Positions 33,463 to 47,578 of a stretch of DNA of 64,000 nucleotides are shown in pieces. The DNA lies in NCBI RefSeq assembly GCF_003640545.1, contig NZ_CP025121.1, positions 558,001 to 622,000 of the forward strand, written 5' to 3'. The DNA is from Candidatus Phytoplasma ziziphi (GTDB lineage Bacteria; Bacillota_I; Bacilli_A; Acholeplasmatales; Acholeplasmataceae). Within the stretch, counting starts at the first letter, position 1. Every line of letters begins with the position of its first letter. The notes below the pieces were generated by a model. That model made no database searches. It saw only the letters and a program-made list of their open reading frames with translations, and had not been told where the DNA came from. The translations under genes were made by a program, and so were the position numbers.

Positions 33463-36033
33463 ATGAAAACCAAATATTCTTTTCAAACAGTAGAAAAAGG
33501 AAGATATCAAAAGTGGTTAAATAAAGATTACTTTAGAACCGAAAATAATTTAACAAAACAAGTTTTCACTATTGTTATTCCCCCGCCGAATATTACAGGA
33601 AAACTTCATTTAGGACATGCTTGGAATAATACTTTACAAGATATTTTAGTTCGAAGAAAAAAAATGTTAGGTTATGATATTCTTTTTTTACCTGGAATGG
33701 ATCATGCAGGAATAGCGACCCAAAATAAAATAAGACAAAAAATCAGAGAAGAAGGAATTTTAGACCAAAATTTAACTAAAGAAATTTTTTTAAAATATGC
33801 TTCTTTATGGAAAGAAGATTATTCTAAAATTATTCGTGAGCAATGGGCTTCATTAGGTTTATTTTTAGATTATAAATATGAAAAATTTACTTTAGATCCG
33901 CCTTTAACTAAAACAGTGGAAAAAGTTTTCATTAAATTATATAAAGATAATTTAATTTATCGCGATTATAAAATTATTAATTGGGATCCTTTGATGAAGA
34001 CGACTTTATCTAATATAGAAGTTAATTATCAAGAAATTAAAGGGAAACTTTTTTATCTAAAATATTTTTTATTTAATGATTCTAATTTCTTTTTAGAAGT
34101 CGCCACTACAAGACCTGAAACTATTTTTGCTGATCAAGCTTTAGCTGTCAATCCTAAAGATTCAAGATATTGCGATTGGATTGGCAAAAAGGTTTTAATA
34201 CCATTTACTAATAGAATGATTTCTGTAATTCAAGATGAATCTGTTGATATGGAATTCGGAACAGGAGTGGTAAAAATAACTCCTGCTCATGATGAAAATG
34301 ATTTTCAAATAGGGAAGAAAAATAATTTAAAATTTGTTTTATGCATCAATGAAGACGGTATTATGAATGAAATAGCCGAAAAATATCAAAATTTAAGTAT
34401 TTTAGAATGTCGTCGAAAATTAATTAATGATTTAGAAAAAATTAATTTAGTTTCTATGATAAAAGAACATAAACATATGGTAGGTTTTTCTAGCATTTCA
34501 GGATCTATGATCGAACCAAGATTATCTTTACAATGGTTTTTGAAAATGAAAGAATTATCTTCTTTTGTTTTAAAAAAACATAACATAAATTTTTTGCCTC
34601 AAAGATTTTTAAAAATTTTTAATAGTTGGTTAGTAAACGTTGAAGATTGGTGTATCTCTCGTCAATTATGGTGGGGTCATTCTATTCCTGTTTGGTATAA
34701 AAATGAAGAAATTAAAGTTCAAGTTGAAGATCCAGGAAATGGTTTTGTTCAAGAAACGGATGTTTTAGACACGTGGTTTTCTTCTTCTTTGTGGCCTTTG
34801 AATACTTTAGGTTGGAATCGAGAAAATAATGTTCTTTTTGAAAGACGTTTTCCAGTAGATGTTTTAGTTACTGGTTATGATATTTTAACCTTTTGGGTTA
34901 CTAAGATGGTTATTCAAAGTTTTTATTTAACCAAAAAAAAACCTTTTAAAAATGTTTTATTACATGGTTTAGTAAGAGATTCTGAAGGGCAAAAAATGTC
35001 TAAATCAAAAGGAAATGGGATCGCACCGCAAGAAGTTATTGATAAATACGGGACAGACGCTTTAAGATGGTTTTTAACCACAAATGTTTCTAATGGTTCT
35101 GATTTATGTTATGATGAACAAAAAATAATTAATAATTGGAAATTTATTAATAAAATTTGGAATATAAGTCGTTTAATTAAATTAAATATTAAAACTTTAG
35201 AAATTGATTTTGATGAAGAACTTTTATTATTTCCTGAAAAAGCTTTATTAACTCATTTTTCGAAATTAATTAAAAAAATCGATTCTTTATATGAAAGATA
35301 TGAATTTCATATTATAGGAGAAATGTTATATCACTTCATTTGGGAAGAATTCGGAAATTTCTTTTTAGAATTTTTAAAAGTTTTTTTAAAAAAAGAAAAA
35401 GAATATTTAAATACTCAAAAATTTTTATTTTTTATTTTGAAAAATATTTTAAAATTATTACATCCTTTTATTCCTTTTGTAACTGATGCCATTTATGAAG
35501 ATTTAACTTTAGGAAAATCTATTGTTCATTCTTCTTGGCCGAAAATTGATTATTCGGATTTAAAATCTTTAGATGATATCCAAAGTTTAAAAACTTTAAT
35601 TATTCAATTTCGTAATTGGAGACATTTACATAAAATTAACAAAAATAATTTGTTTACTTTGTATATCGAAATGATTTCGGAAAAAAATAAAGAGTTAAAC
35701 ATTTTTAGTTCAGTTTTAGAAACTTTTTTTCAAGTGAATAAAGTTCAAATTATTAATAGTTTAGATGATAATTATGTTTGTTTATTTTCTGAAAAAAACA
35801 TATCCATTTGGATAGATAAAAAAAATTGGCAAAATATTAATAATACAGCTATTAAAGATAATTTAAAACAACAAAAAGAAATGCTTTTAAAAGAAATTAA
35901 GAGAAGTGAAACAATTTTAGGCAATAAGTTATTTATAGAAAAAGCAAATCCTAACAAAATCAAATTAGAAAGAGAAAAATATCAAAAATATTTAAATAAA
36001 TATCAAAAATTAAATAAAAATAATACAAAATAA
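33463..36033 (+). CDS. valS: Valyl-tRNA synthetase
   Basis: 856 residues. HIGH motif HLGH at 49-52 in PPPNITGKLHLGH, editing domain with TTRPETIFADQALAVNP, WCISRQLWWGHSIPVW, and KMSKS at 511-515. A C-terminal tRNA-binding coiled coil (about 785-850) is present. The metal-binding Cys knuckle seen in some ValRS is absent between the IPVWY and DTWFSS segments, as in other compact versions. Confidence 0.96.
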   Translation: MKTKYSFQTVEKGRYQKWLNKDYFRTENNLTKQVFTIVIPPPNITGKLHLGHAWNNTLQDILVRRKKMLGYDILFLPGMDHAGIATQNKIRQKIREEGILDQNLTKEIFLKYASLWKEDYSKIIREQWASLGLFLDYKYEKFTLDPPLTKTVEKVFIKLYKDNLIYRDYKIINWDPLMKTTLSNIEVNYQEIKGKLFYLKYFLFNDSNFFLEVATTRPETIFADQALAVNPKDSRYCDWIGKKVLIPFTNRMISVIQDESVDMEFGTGVVKITPAHDENDFQIGKKNNLKFVLCINEDGIMNEIAEKYQNLSILECRRKLINDLEKINLVSMIKEHKHMVGFSSISGSMIEPRLSLQWFLKMKELSSFVLKKHNINFLPQRFLKIFNSWLVNVEDWCISRQLWWGHSIPVWYKNEEIKVQVEDPGNGFVQETDVLDTWFSSSLWPLNTLGWNRENNVLFERRFPVDVLVTGYDILTFWVTKMVIQSFYLTKKKPFKNVLLHGLVRDSEGQKMSKSKGNGIAPQEVIDKYGTDALRWFLTTNVSNGSDLCYDEQKIINNWKFINKIWNISRLIKLNIKTLEIDFDEELLLFPEKALLTHFSKLIKKIDSLYERYEFHIIGEMLYHFIWEEFGNFFLEFLKVFLKKEKEYLNTQKFLFFILKNILKLLHPFIPFVTDAIYEDLTLGKSIVHSSWPKIDYSDLKSLDDIQSLKTLIIQFRNWRHLHKINKNNLFTLYIEMISEKNKELNIFSSVLETFFQVNKVQIINSLDDNYVCLFSEKNISIWIDKKNWQNINNTAIKDNLKQQKEMLLKEIKRSETILGNKLFIEKANPNKIKLEREKYQKYLNKYQKLNKNNTK

Positions 36034-36325
36034 AAAAAATATTTTTTTGATCAATTAATTTGAATACGTTTATTAATGAAAACATTTCTTATATAGTTTG
36101 AAAAACTGTCTCTAAATCTAAAGTTAATGTTATTTTCGATAATTTTTTTATGATATAGAATCTGAAAAGAAATTATTAATTTTTTTATATAATAATAAAG
36201 ATTAATTTTTTTTATATTTAAAATATTTATTTAATAATATTTTTTATATTTTAATACAAAATAAATTTTTTGTTTTTTAAAAAATTTATGTTTTTTTTAA
36301 AAAAAGAGGCAATTAGATAATAATA
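36034..36325. other. Intergenic region valS - P-type ATPase
   Basis: A+T-rich leader without recognised RNA structure. AAAAAGAGGC about 20 bases before the next ATG may contribute ribosome binding. Confidence 0.45.
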
Positions 36326-39130
36326 ATGAAAAATAAAGAACTTTTAAAAATAAGTAGTTTATCTTCGGAAGAAGTTTTTAAACATTTTAATACAAATCAG
36401 AATGGTTTAAACAATCAAGAAGTAAAAAACAGATATCTTATTCATGGATTAAATGTTATTAAACCAAATAAAAATACAAATATTTTTAAACAATTTATCA
36501 AACATTTTACTTCTATGTTTGCTTGTTTATTATGGACAGCGGGTTTGTTAGCTTTTTGTATTAATGATAAACCAGTAGGTTTAGCGATTATTTTGGTTGT
36601 TATTGTTAATGGTGTTTTTTCTTTTTTTCAAGAACGTAAAGCTAGCAAGATTTTATCTTCTTTAGGAAGTATGATACCTAATAAAATTCAAGTTTATCGC
36701 GATGGCAAAATAGAATTTATTGATGTAATTAATTTAACAATCGGTGATTTAATTTTTTTAGATATAGGAAGTGTTATCCCTGCTGATGCTAGATTAGTAG
36801 AGGCTAATAATTTTTATGTTGATAATTCTATGTTAACGGGCGAAATCGTTCCTTTAAATAGAACTTGTGCTCCTAACATTAATAATATTGATGTTATTTC
36901 TGAAATTCCTAACTTGGTATACGCAGGAACAACTGTTTCACAAGGAAGTGCCAAAGCTATTGTTTATTCTATTGCTGGAAATACTCAGATTGGAGAAGTT
37001 TCTAATTTAGTACAAAATATCGATAAAGGTATAAGCACTCTTGAAAAAGAAATTCATAAAGTTATCAAAGTAATTAGTATTATCGCTTCATCTTTGGCTT
37101 TGTTAGTTTTTTTAATTTGTATATGGCGTTATAGTACTGATTCAAATCAAACTTGGACAAATATTTTTAAACAGTCTATGATTGTAGCTTTAGGCATGTT
37201 AGTAGCGAATATTCCAGAAGGATTATTGCCGTCTATTAATTTAAGTTTAGCTATCGGTTCACAAAGAATGGCCAAACAAAAAGCTTTAATTAAACAATTA
37301 TTTTCAGTTGAAACATTAAATTCTACTACTGTTATTTGTACTGATAAAACAGGAACTTTAACAGAAAATAAATTAACTTGTCATAAAATATTATTTCCTG
37401 GAGGTTATGTTGATATTACCGGTAATGGTTTTAATAAAAAAGGCGAATTTAAAAATTTAGATAGAGTAAAAAATGATAAGGTTTTAAGCAAATTATTTAT
37501 TTCTGCTATAATGTGTTCGGAAGCTAATTTAATCAATGATCCTATTAATAAAACAGATTTTCAAATAATAGGTAGTCCTACAGAAGGTTCTTTTTTAATC
37601 GCTGCTCGTAAATATAATTTAGACATAGAAGAAATTAGAAATAATTTTCAAGTAGAAAAAATGAATCCTTTTTCTTCGGAAACTAAAAAAATGAGTGTTT
37701 TAGTTAAGAATTTATCTCAAAAACATTATGATTCTAATGAAAGATATTTATTTATCAAAGGAGCTCCTAGTGTTTTATTAAAAGATTGTAAATTTCAATA
37801 TAAAAATAAAAAAGTAATGGAATTTTCTCAAAAAGATAAAGAAGTTTTTGTTAATCATAATGAAGAATTAGCTAGCAAAGGTTACCGTTTATTATCTATT
37901 GCTTATAAAAAAATAGAATCTGAAACAGATAATTATGATGAAAAAGATATGGTCTTTTTAGGTTTTGTAGTAAATTATGATCCTCCTAAAATTGAAGTAC
38001 GTGATTCAATTGAAAAATTATATAAAGCCGGTTTAAAAGTTACTGTTATTACAGGAGACTACGGACCAACAGCGATAGCAATTGGGAAGCAAGTAGGCAT
38101 CGCAAAAGGCGATCAATATTTAAATGTAGATGGTGAAAAAATTGATAAAATATCCAAACAAGAATTACAAGATATTTTAAAAACTACTAAACCAATATTT
38201 TTCTCTCGCACAACTCCGCAACATAAATTAAGAATTATAGAAGCTTATCGTGCTAATGGTGAAATAGTAGGAGTTATCGGAGACGGAGTTAACGATATTT
38301 TAGCTATGAAAGCCGCTCATATTGGTATTGCAATGGGTAAATCTGGTAAAGACGTCGCTCGTAATGCAGCTGATATGATTTTATTAGACGATAACTTTTC
38401 TACTATTCCTAAAGCTCTTTTAGAAGCTCGTGGTATTTATGATAATATTAAAAAATTTATAACTTATGTATTTAGTTCTAATATTCCGCAAATTTTTCCT
38501 GTTATATTTATGGCAATGTTTGGAACTCCTCTTTATTTAACTGTTATGCAAATTTTAGCTATAGATTTAATAACTGATTTAATACCTGCTATAGCTTTAG
38601 GAGCGGAAAAACCTGATAAGGATTTATTAAACAAAAAACCTATTACTGCAAACGATCGTTTATTAGATAAAAAAGTATTAAAAAGAGGTTACGGTTTTTT
38701 AGGCTTAGTTGAAGGAATTTTAGCGTTAGTATTTTTCTTATCTTTTGTTTCGGGTAAAACTTTAAAACTAGGATTTGAAGAAGTATCAAAAAATGAAAAT
38801 TTTAAATTTGCTTCTACCATGGCTTTTGGAGCTGTTATTTTTGCTCAGATAGGTAATGTTTTCGCTTGCAGATCTGACAAACTTCAATTTTGGCAAACTG
38901 CTAAAAAAAAGAATATTCTTTTATATTTCGGTATTTTATGTGAATTATTTTTATTTGTTCTTATTTCAAGAAAAATTGAGACATTAAATGTTTTTTTTGG
39001 AACAGCTGAAATAAAAAATATTTTATATTATATTTGTTTATTTTCTTGTATTTTTATAATATTATTTTTTGATTATATTTATAAATTTATTAATAATAGA
39101 AAAAAAGTTAAAAAAAATTTAAACCAATAG
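36326..39130 (+). CDS. P-type cation ATPase, type IIC-like (Na+/K+ or H+ ATPase family)
   Basis: 934 residues. Actuator TGE in SMLTGEIVPL, TM4 motif NIPEGLLP, phosphorylation site CTDKTGT with Asp340, nucleotide-binding KGAPSVLL, TGDYGPTA and hinge VIGDGVND. TM6 reads LAIDLITDLIPAIALGAEKPD, closer to type IIC (DLxTDxxPAI) than to Ca2+ pumps (NLVTDGLPA). About ten membrane helices. Phytoplasmas are reported to lack an F-type ATP synthase, so such pumps may set the membrane potential; ion choice is inferred. Confidence 0.85.
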   Translation: MKNKELLKISSLSSEEVFKHFNTNQNGLNNQEVKNRYLIHGLNVIKPNKNTNIFKQFIKHFTSMFACLLWTAGLLAFCINDKPVGLAIILVVIVNGVFSFFQERKASKILSSLGSMIPNKIQVYRDGKIEFIDVINLTIGDLIFLDIGSVIPADARLVEANNFYVDNSMLTGEIVPLNRTCAPNINNIDVISEIPNLVYAGTTVSQGSAKAIVYSIAGNTQIGEVSNLVQNIDKGISTLEKEIHKVIKVISIIASSLALLVFLICIWRYSTDSNQTWTNIFKQSMIVALGMLVANIPEGLLPSINLSLAIGSQRMAKQKALIKQLFSVETLNSTTVICTDKTGTLTENKLTCHKILFPGGYVDITGNGFNKKGEFKNLDRVKNDKVLSKLFISAIMCSEANLINDPINKTDFQIIGSPTEGSFLIAARKYNLDIEEIRNNFQVEKMNPFSSETKKMSVLVKNLSQKHYDSNERYLFIKGAPSVLLKDCKFQYKNKKVMEFSQKDKEVFVNHNEELASKGYRLLSIAYKKIESETDNYDEKDMVFLGFVVNYDPPKIEVRDSIEKLYKAGLKVTVITGDYGPTAIAIGKQVGIAKGDQYLNVDGEKIDKISKQELQDILKTTKPIFFSRTTPQHKLRIIEAYRANGEIVGVIGDGVNDILAMKAAHIGIAMGKSGKDVARNAADMILLDDNFSTIPKALLEARGIYDNIKKFITYVFSSNIPQIFPVIFMAMFGTPLYLTVMQILAIDLITDLIPAIALGAEKPDKDLLNKKPITANDRLLDKKVLKRGYGFLGLVEGILALVFFLSFVSGKTLKLGFEEVSKNENFKFASTMAFGAVIFAQIGNVFACRSDKLQFWQTAKKKNILLYFGILCELFLFVLISRKIETLNVFFGTAEIKNILYYICLFSCIFIILFFDYIYKFINNRKKVKKNLNQ

Positions 39131-39168
39131 TTTAAATTTTTTTATTTTTTTAACGTAAAGGAAAGAAA

Positions 39169-39744
39169 ATGAAACTTATTGTCGGTTTAGGAAATCCAGG
39201 TATTATTTATAATAATACTCCTCATAACATAGGATTTATGATGGTTGATTTTTTTTTAGATTATTTAAAAAAAAATTTAATTCCATTTAAATTAAAAAAA
39301 GAATTATTTAATTTGGTTTATCATGCTCAAATAAATAAGAAATCAATTATATTATTAAAACCTCAAATTTATATGAATAATTCCGGTTCAGCTATAGAAA
39401 AAATTGTTAAAAAATATAAAATTAATACACAAGATATTTTGGTTTTATATGATGATATTTATTTAAAAGCTGGTAATTTTAAATTAAAACATAAAGGGGG
39501 GCATGGCGGACATAATGGAATAAAAAATATTATAGAAACATTAAATACGAATCAATTCAAAAGATTAAAGATAGGTGTCGATAATAATTTTTTAATTCCT
39601 TTGAATGAATATGTTTTAAGAGTTTTTGAATCACAAATTAAAAAAGACATTCTTAATAATTTCCCAATATTCATTGATATATTGAAATATTTTATTGATG
39701 ATGCCCCTTTTGAAAAAATTTTTAATTTTTTAAATAAAAAATGA
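39169..39744 (+). CDS. pth: Peptidyl-tRNA hydrolase
   Basis: 191 residues. GLGNPG start, catalytic His19 in TPHNIGF, LLKPQIYMNNSG, YDDIYL with the catalytic-dyad Asp, and GGHGGHNGIKNI. It frees tRNA from dropped peptidyl-tRNA. AAGGAAAG precedes the ATG. Ends in UGA. Lies directly before the rRNA operon promoter. Confidence 0.97.
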   Translation: MKLIVGLGNPGIIYNNTPHNIGFMMVDFFLDYLKKNLIPFKLKKELFNLVYHAQINKKSIILLKPQIYMNNSGSAIEKIVKKYKINTQDILVLYDDIYLKAGNFKLKHKGGHGGHNGIKNIIETLNTNQFKRLKIGVDNNFLIPLNEYVLRVFESQIKKDILNNFPIFIDILKYFIDDAPFEKIFNFLNKK

Positions 39745-39771
39745 TCTTTTTTTAAAAAATATTTTTTTATA

Positions 39772-39780
39772 TGTTATAAT
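39772..39780 (+). promoter_or_regulatory. rRNA operon promoter, extended -10
   Basis: TGTTATAAT is a full extended -10 (TGnTATAAT), about 140 bases before 16S. No good -35 is visible. The only other A+T hexamers nearby are generic. Confidence 0.6.
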
Positions 39781-39843
39781 AAACGTGTTGTTATTTTTAA
39801 GATTTCAGCAAAAAATATTTTTATTTAAAAACTTTTGTTTTTG

Positions 39844-39858
39844 AAAACTGAAGATGAT
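39844..39858 (+). other. 5' half of the 16S rRNA processing stem
   Basis: AAAACTGAAGATGAT pairs perfectly over 15 bases with 41478-41492 just after 16S, forming the long-range stem expected for RNase III processing. Confidence 0.75.
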
Positions 39859-39921
39859 ATTTTAATATTAATTTTTAATTAATAAAACAAGATTTTTGTT
39901 ATTAAAATATCAAAAATTTTA

Positions 39922-41455
<1,534 letters not shown>

Positions 41456-41477
41456 TAAGGACATACATATAAAAATC

Positions 41478-41492
41478 ATCATCTTCAGTTTT
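41478..41492 (+). other. 3' half of the 16S rRNA processing stem
   Basis: ATCATCTTCAGTTTT is the exact complement of 39844-39858. Confidence 0.75.
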
Positions 41493-41563
41493 GAAAGACT
41501 TAGGTTAAAATATAAGTTTTTCTTTTTACAAAAAAAAGTGTTTCTCTTATATAAAAGACCAAA

Positions 41564-41640
41564 GGGCCTATAGCTCAGTTGGTTAGAGCACACGCCTGAT
41601 AAGCGTGAGGTCGGTGGTTCGAGTCCACTTAGGCCCACCA
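41564..41640 (+). tRNA. tRNA-Ile(GAT)
   Basis: Sits in the 16S-23S spacer, the arrangement typical of phytoplasmas. Acceptor GGGCCTA pairs with TAGGCCC, anticodon GAT in CTGATAA, T arm GGTTCGAGTCC region, and encoded CCA. Confidence 0.97.
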
Positions 41641-41719
41641 ATTTTATATCAGGAAATTATTTACTTCGAAGAAAGTTCTTTGAAAAGTAGATAAACATGA
41701 TTTGCTTAATTCAATTAAA

Positions 41720-44578
<2,859 letters not shown>

Positions 44579-44623
44579 TTTTATGAAGAATTAAAAAGGT
44601 TATGTTTATCTAGTTTTGAAAGA

Positions 44624-44739
44624 TCCTTGGTAATTAATGAAAGGGGAAACACCTGTTCCCATTCCGAATACAGCAGTTAAGTCCTTTCAACCTGAAGATA
44701 GTTTTTGATTACAAAAGCGAAAATAAGATTCGCCAAGGT
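44624..44739 (+). rRNA. rrf: 5S ribosomal RNA
   Basis: Terminal stem CCTTGG/CCAAGG closes ~116 nt containing the conserved CCTGTTCCCATTCCGAA and AGTTAAG segments. Lies 45 bases after 23S. Confidence 0.92.
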
Positions 44740-44747
44740 TTACTTTA

Positions 44748-44823
44748 AGAGGATTAGCTCAGTTGGGAGAGCGTCTGCCTTACAAGCAGAAAGTCGGGGG
44801 TTCAAGTCCCTCATCCTCTACCA
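44748..44823 (+). tRNA. tRNA-Val(TAC)
   Basis: Acceptor AGAGGAT/ATCCTCT, anticodon TAC in CTTACAA, T arm GGGGGTTCAAGTCCCTC, encoded CCA. Follows 5S directly, as in other phytoplasmas. Confidence 0.97.
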
Positions 44824-44838
44824 TTTTATTTATAAAAG

Positions 44839-44914
44839 GCCTATATAGCTCAGTCGGTAGAGCATCTGACTGTTAATCAGAGGGTCCTAGGTTCGAGCCC
44901 TAGTGTAGGCGCCA
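44839..44914 (+). tRNA. tRNA-Asn(GTT)
   Basis: Acceptor GCCTATA/TGTAGGC, anticodon GTT in CTGTTAA, T arm CTAGGTTCGAGCCCTAG, G discriminator, encoded CCA. Confidence 0.96.
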
Positions 44915-45006
44915 TATAGTAATAAAAATATAAAAGTATTTTTTATGTAAATTATTTTATTTCGAAGAGTAGTTTTATATTTTTATTAGAAAAAAAGGAA
45001 TCTTTA

Positions 45007-47148
45007 GTGAATTCGCAAATATTTAAAACTGTTTTTGAAAATAATCTATTAACTGTTGAAATAAGTAAATTAGCTAAACAAGCTAATGGTTCGGTATTAT
45101 TTCGTTATAAGAATAGCGTTATTTTAACTGTAGTAGTTTGTAGTAAAAAAGATACAGTTTTGAATTATTTTCCTTTAACAGTTGTTTATCAAGAAAAACT
45201 TTATGCTGTAGGAAAGATACCCGGGAGTTTTACTAAAAGAGAAGGTAAACCGTCTGATCACGAGGTTTTAAATTCTCGTTTGATAGATAGAACTTTAAGA
45301 CCTTTATTTCCTAAACAATTTAAAAAAGAAGTTCAGATAGTGAATACTATTTTAAGTAGCGATTACGATGGTAATAACGAAATATTTGCTATTTTTTCAA
45401 GTTCTTTATCTTTGTTAGTATCAGATATCCCTTACATAGAGTCTGTATCGGGAGTATGTATAGGAAAGATCAATAATCAATTTATTGTTAATCCTAATTC
45501 AAAACAAAGAGAAAAATCAGATTTTTTATTGACTTTGTCAGGTACTAAAAACAGTTTAAATATGATAGAAGCCGTTTGTAAAGAAACAACAGAAGAAGTT
45601 TTATTAGAGGCTATGATTTATGGTCATGAAATTATTAAAAAACTTTGTTTGTTTCAAGATGAAATTAAAGAAAAAATTAATCCTCAAAAACAGTTTTTGT
45701 TAGAATCTTATTGGAATGAAGAGTTATACAATCAAATAGAAAATAAATATCGAATTCAAATAAAAGATATTTTATATATAAACTCAGAGAATAAAAACGA
45801 TTCTAAATCATTTAAAAATATTATAGATCAATTAAAAGAAAAATTATTAGCAGAATACCAGAATAATAATGATTTTTTATTAGAAAATAGACAAAATTTT
45901 CATCATATAGAAGATATTTTTTATGATTTATTACGTCAAGAATTTAGAAAAATGACTATTAAAGATAAAAAAAGAATTGACGGTAGAGAATTATACGAAA
46001 TTAGAAAAATCGAAAGTCAAATAAGTTTGTTACCTAGAACTCATGGATCAGCTCTTTTCACAAGAGGGCAAACACAAAGTTTAGCTGTTGTAACTTTAGG
46101 AACCTTAAGAGAAAGTAAAATGATTGATGATTTAACAGAAGAAGAAGAAAAACGTTTTATTTTACATTATAATTTTCCTTATTATTCTGTTGGTGAGATA
46201 GGAAGGTATATGGCGCCTTCTAGAAGAGAAATCGGTCATGGAATTTTAGCTGAAAAAGCATTATTTTATCTTTTACCTTCGGAAGAAGAATTTCCTTATT
46301 CTATTAGAGTAGTTTCAGAAATTTTAGAATCTAATGGTTCTTCTTCACAAGCTACTATTTGTGCGTCTTCGATGGCTTTGATGGACGCAGGAGTTCCTTT
46401 AAAACAAGCTGTCGCAGGAATAGCTATGGGATTGTTTTTAGATGAAAAAGAATATGTTATTTTAACTGATATCCAAGGTTTTGAAGATAAAGAAGGCGAT
46501 ATGGATTTTAAAATAGCCGGAACTCAAAAAGGAATTACTGCTTTGCAAATGGACATTAAACAAAAAGGTATTAAATTCGATATTTTAAAAGAAGCTTTAA
46601 AAAAAGCACGTTTAGGAAGAATAGAAATTTTGAAACAAATGGGCGCTATCATTCCTAAACATAATGATGAAGTTTCTATTTTCGCTCCTAAAGTTCAGGT
46701 TATTCGTGTTAAAACTGATAAAATAAGGGATATAATAGGCACAGGTGGAAAAATAATTTCTAGAATTATTGAAAAACATGATAATGTTCAAATAGATATT
46801 AAACCAGATGGAAATATTTTTATAACTCATTATAATATTGATATTGTTAGAAAAACAGCTAATTATATTTTAAATTTAGTTAAAGAAATTAAAGTAGGTG
46901 AAGTTTTTAAAGTAACTATTTTAAAGATTTTAAGTGATAAACAAGGTCAATCTTTTGGAGCGGTAGCTGAAATTTGTCCAGGAATCGAAGGATTCATTCA
47001 TATTAGTCAATTAGATAATAAAAAAACAGCAAAAGTAGAAGATGTTTTAAATGTAGGCGATAAATTATTTGTTAAATGTATTGAAATCAATAATAGAGGT
47101 AAAATTTCATTATCTTTAAAGGATTATAAAAATAAAATTATAAAATAA
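45007..47148 (+). CDS. pnp: Polynucleotide phosphorylase
   Basis: 713-residue 3'-5' phosphorolytic exoribonuclease of mRNA decay. Two RNase PH domains (first with RLIDRTLRPLFPK, second with RTHGSALFTRGQTQ and the active-site GFEDKEGDMDFKIAGT), then a KH domain (GTGGKIISRI) and an S1 domain (VGEVFKVTILKI ... EGFIHISQLD). GTG start with AAGGAA upstream. Works with RNase Y (56370). The usual rpsO neighbour is absent. Confidence 0.96.
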   Translation: MNSQIFKTVFENNLLTVEISKLAKQANGSVLFRYKNSVILTVVVCSKKDTVLNYFPLTVVYQEKLYAVGKIPGSFTKREGKPSDHEVLNSRLIDRTLRPLFPKQFKKEVQIVNTILSSDYDGNNEIFAIFSSSLSLLVSDIPYIESVSGVCIGKINNQFIVNPNSKQREKSDFLLTLSGTKNSLNMIEAVCKETTEEVLLEAMIYGHEIIKKLCLFQDEIKEKINPQKQFLLESYWNEELYNQIENKYRIQIKDILYINSENKNDSKSFKNIIDQLKEKLLAEYQNNNDFLLENRQNFHHIEDIFYDLLRQEFRKMTIKDKKRIDGRELYEIRKIESQISLLPRTHGSALFTRGQTQSLAVVTLGTLRESKMIDDLTEEEEKRFILHYNFPYYSVGEIGRYMAPSRREIGHGILAEKALFYLLPSEEEFPYSIRVVSEILESNGSSSQATICASSMALMDAGVPLKQAVAGIAMGLFLDEKEYVILTDIQGFEDKEGDMDFKIAGTQKGITALQMDIKQKGIKFDILKEALKKARLGRIEILKQMGAIIPKHNDEVSIFAPKVQVIRVKTDKIRDIIGTGGKIISRIIEKHDNVQIDIKPDGNIFITHYNIDIVRKTANYILNLVKEIKVGEVFKVTILKILSDKQGQSFGAVAEICPGIEGFIHISQLDNKKTAKVEDVLNVGDKLFVKCIEINNRGKISLSLKDYKNKIIK

Positions 47149-47578
47149 ATTTAATTTAAGTTTTTTTAAATAATTTATTATTTTTTTAATATATTTATAA
47201 ATATTATTTTGATCTCTTAGTTATATATATAAAACAAAAGATCTTGATTAAATAAAAAAAATCTTTCACGAAAATAAAAAAATATTTTTTTGATAGTTAT
47301 TTTTAAAGATTTTTTTAAAAAACAAAAAAAATGTTTAAATTTTCGGAACATTTCACATTTTTTAATATAAAATAGAAAAAATTAATAATTGAATATATAA
47401 TATTAATATGTTAAAATAATATTAGTTATCATCTAATAGTGTATACAAAATGATATAAATATAATAGGAGATTTAGTAAATTTATAGTTTATGGAAAAAA
47501 GTGATCTAGATGATTGTAATCATATAATATTTTGTAATCTGTTTTTTTTAAATTTAAAAAAAGAGGTTACGAAATAAA
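47149..47578. other. Gene-free stretch between pnp and the CorC-like gene
   Basis: Very A+T-rich. A 28-codon frame (47491-47577) ends two bases before the next start and overlaps its AAAGAGGT ribosome-binding site. It lacks a close Shine-Dalgarno of its own, so it is not called. Confidence 0.5.

Noticed and set aside
47491-47577. 28-codon leader peptide before the CorC-like gene
   Set aside because: No ribosome-binding site at a usable distance and no regulatory structure; random in A+T-rich DNA.
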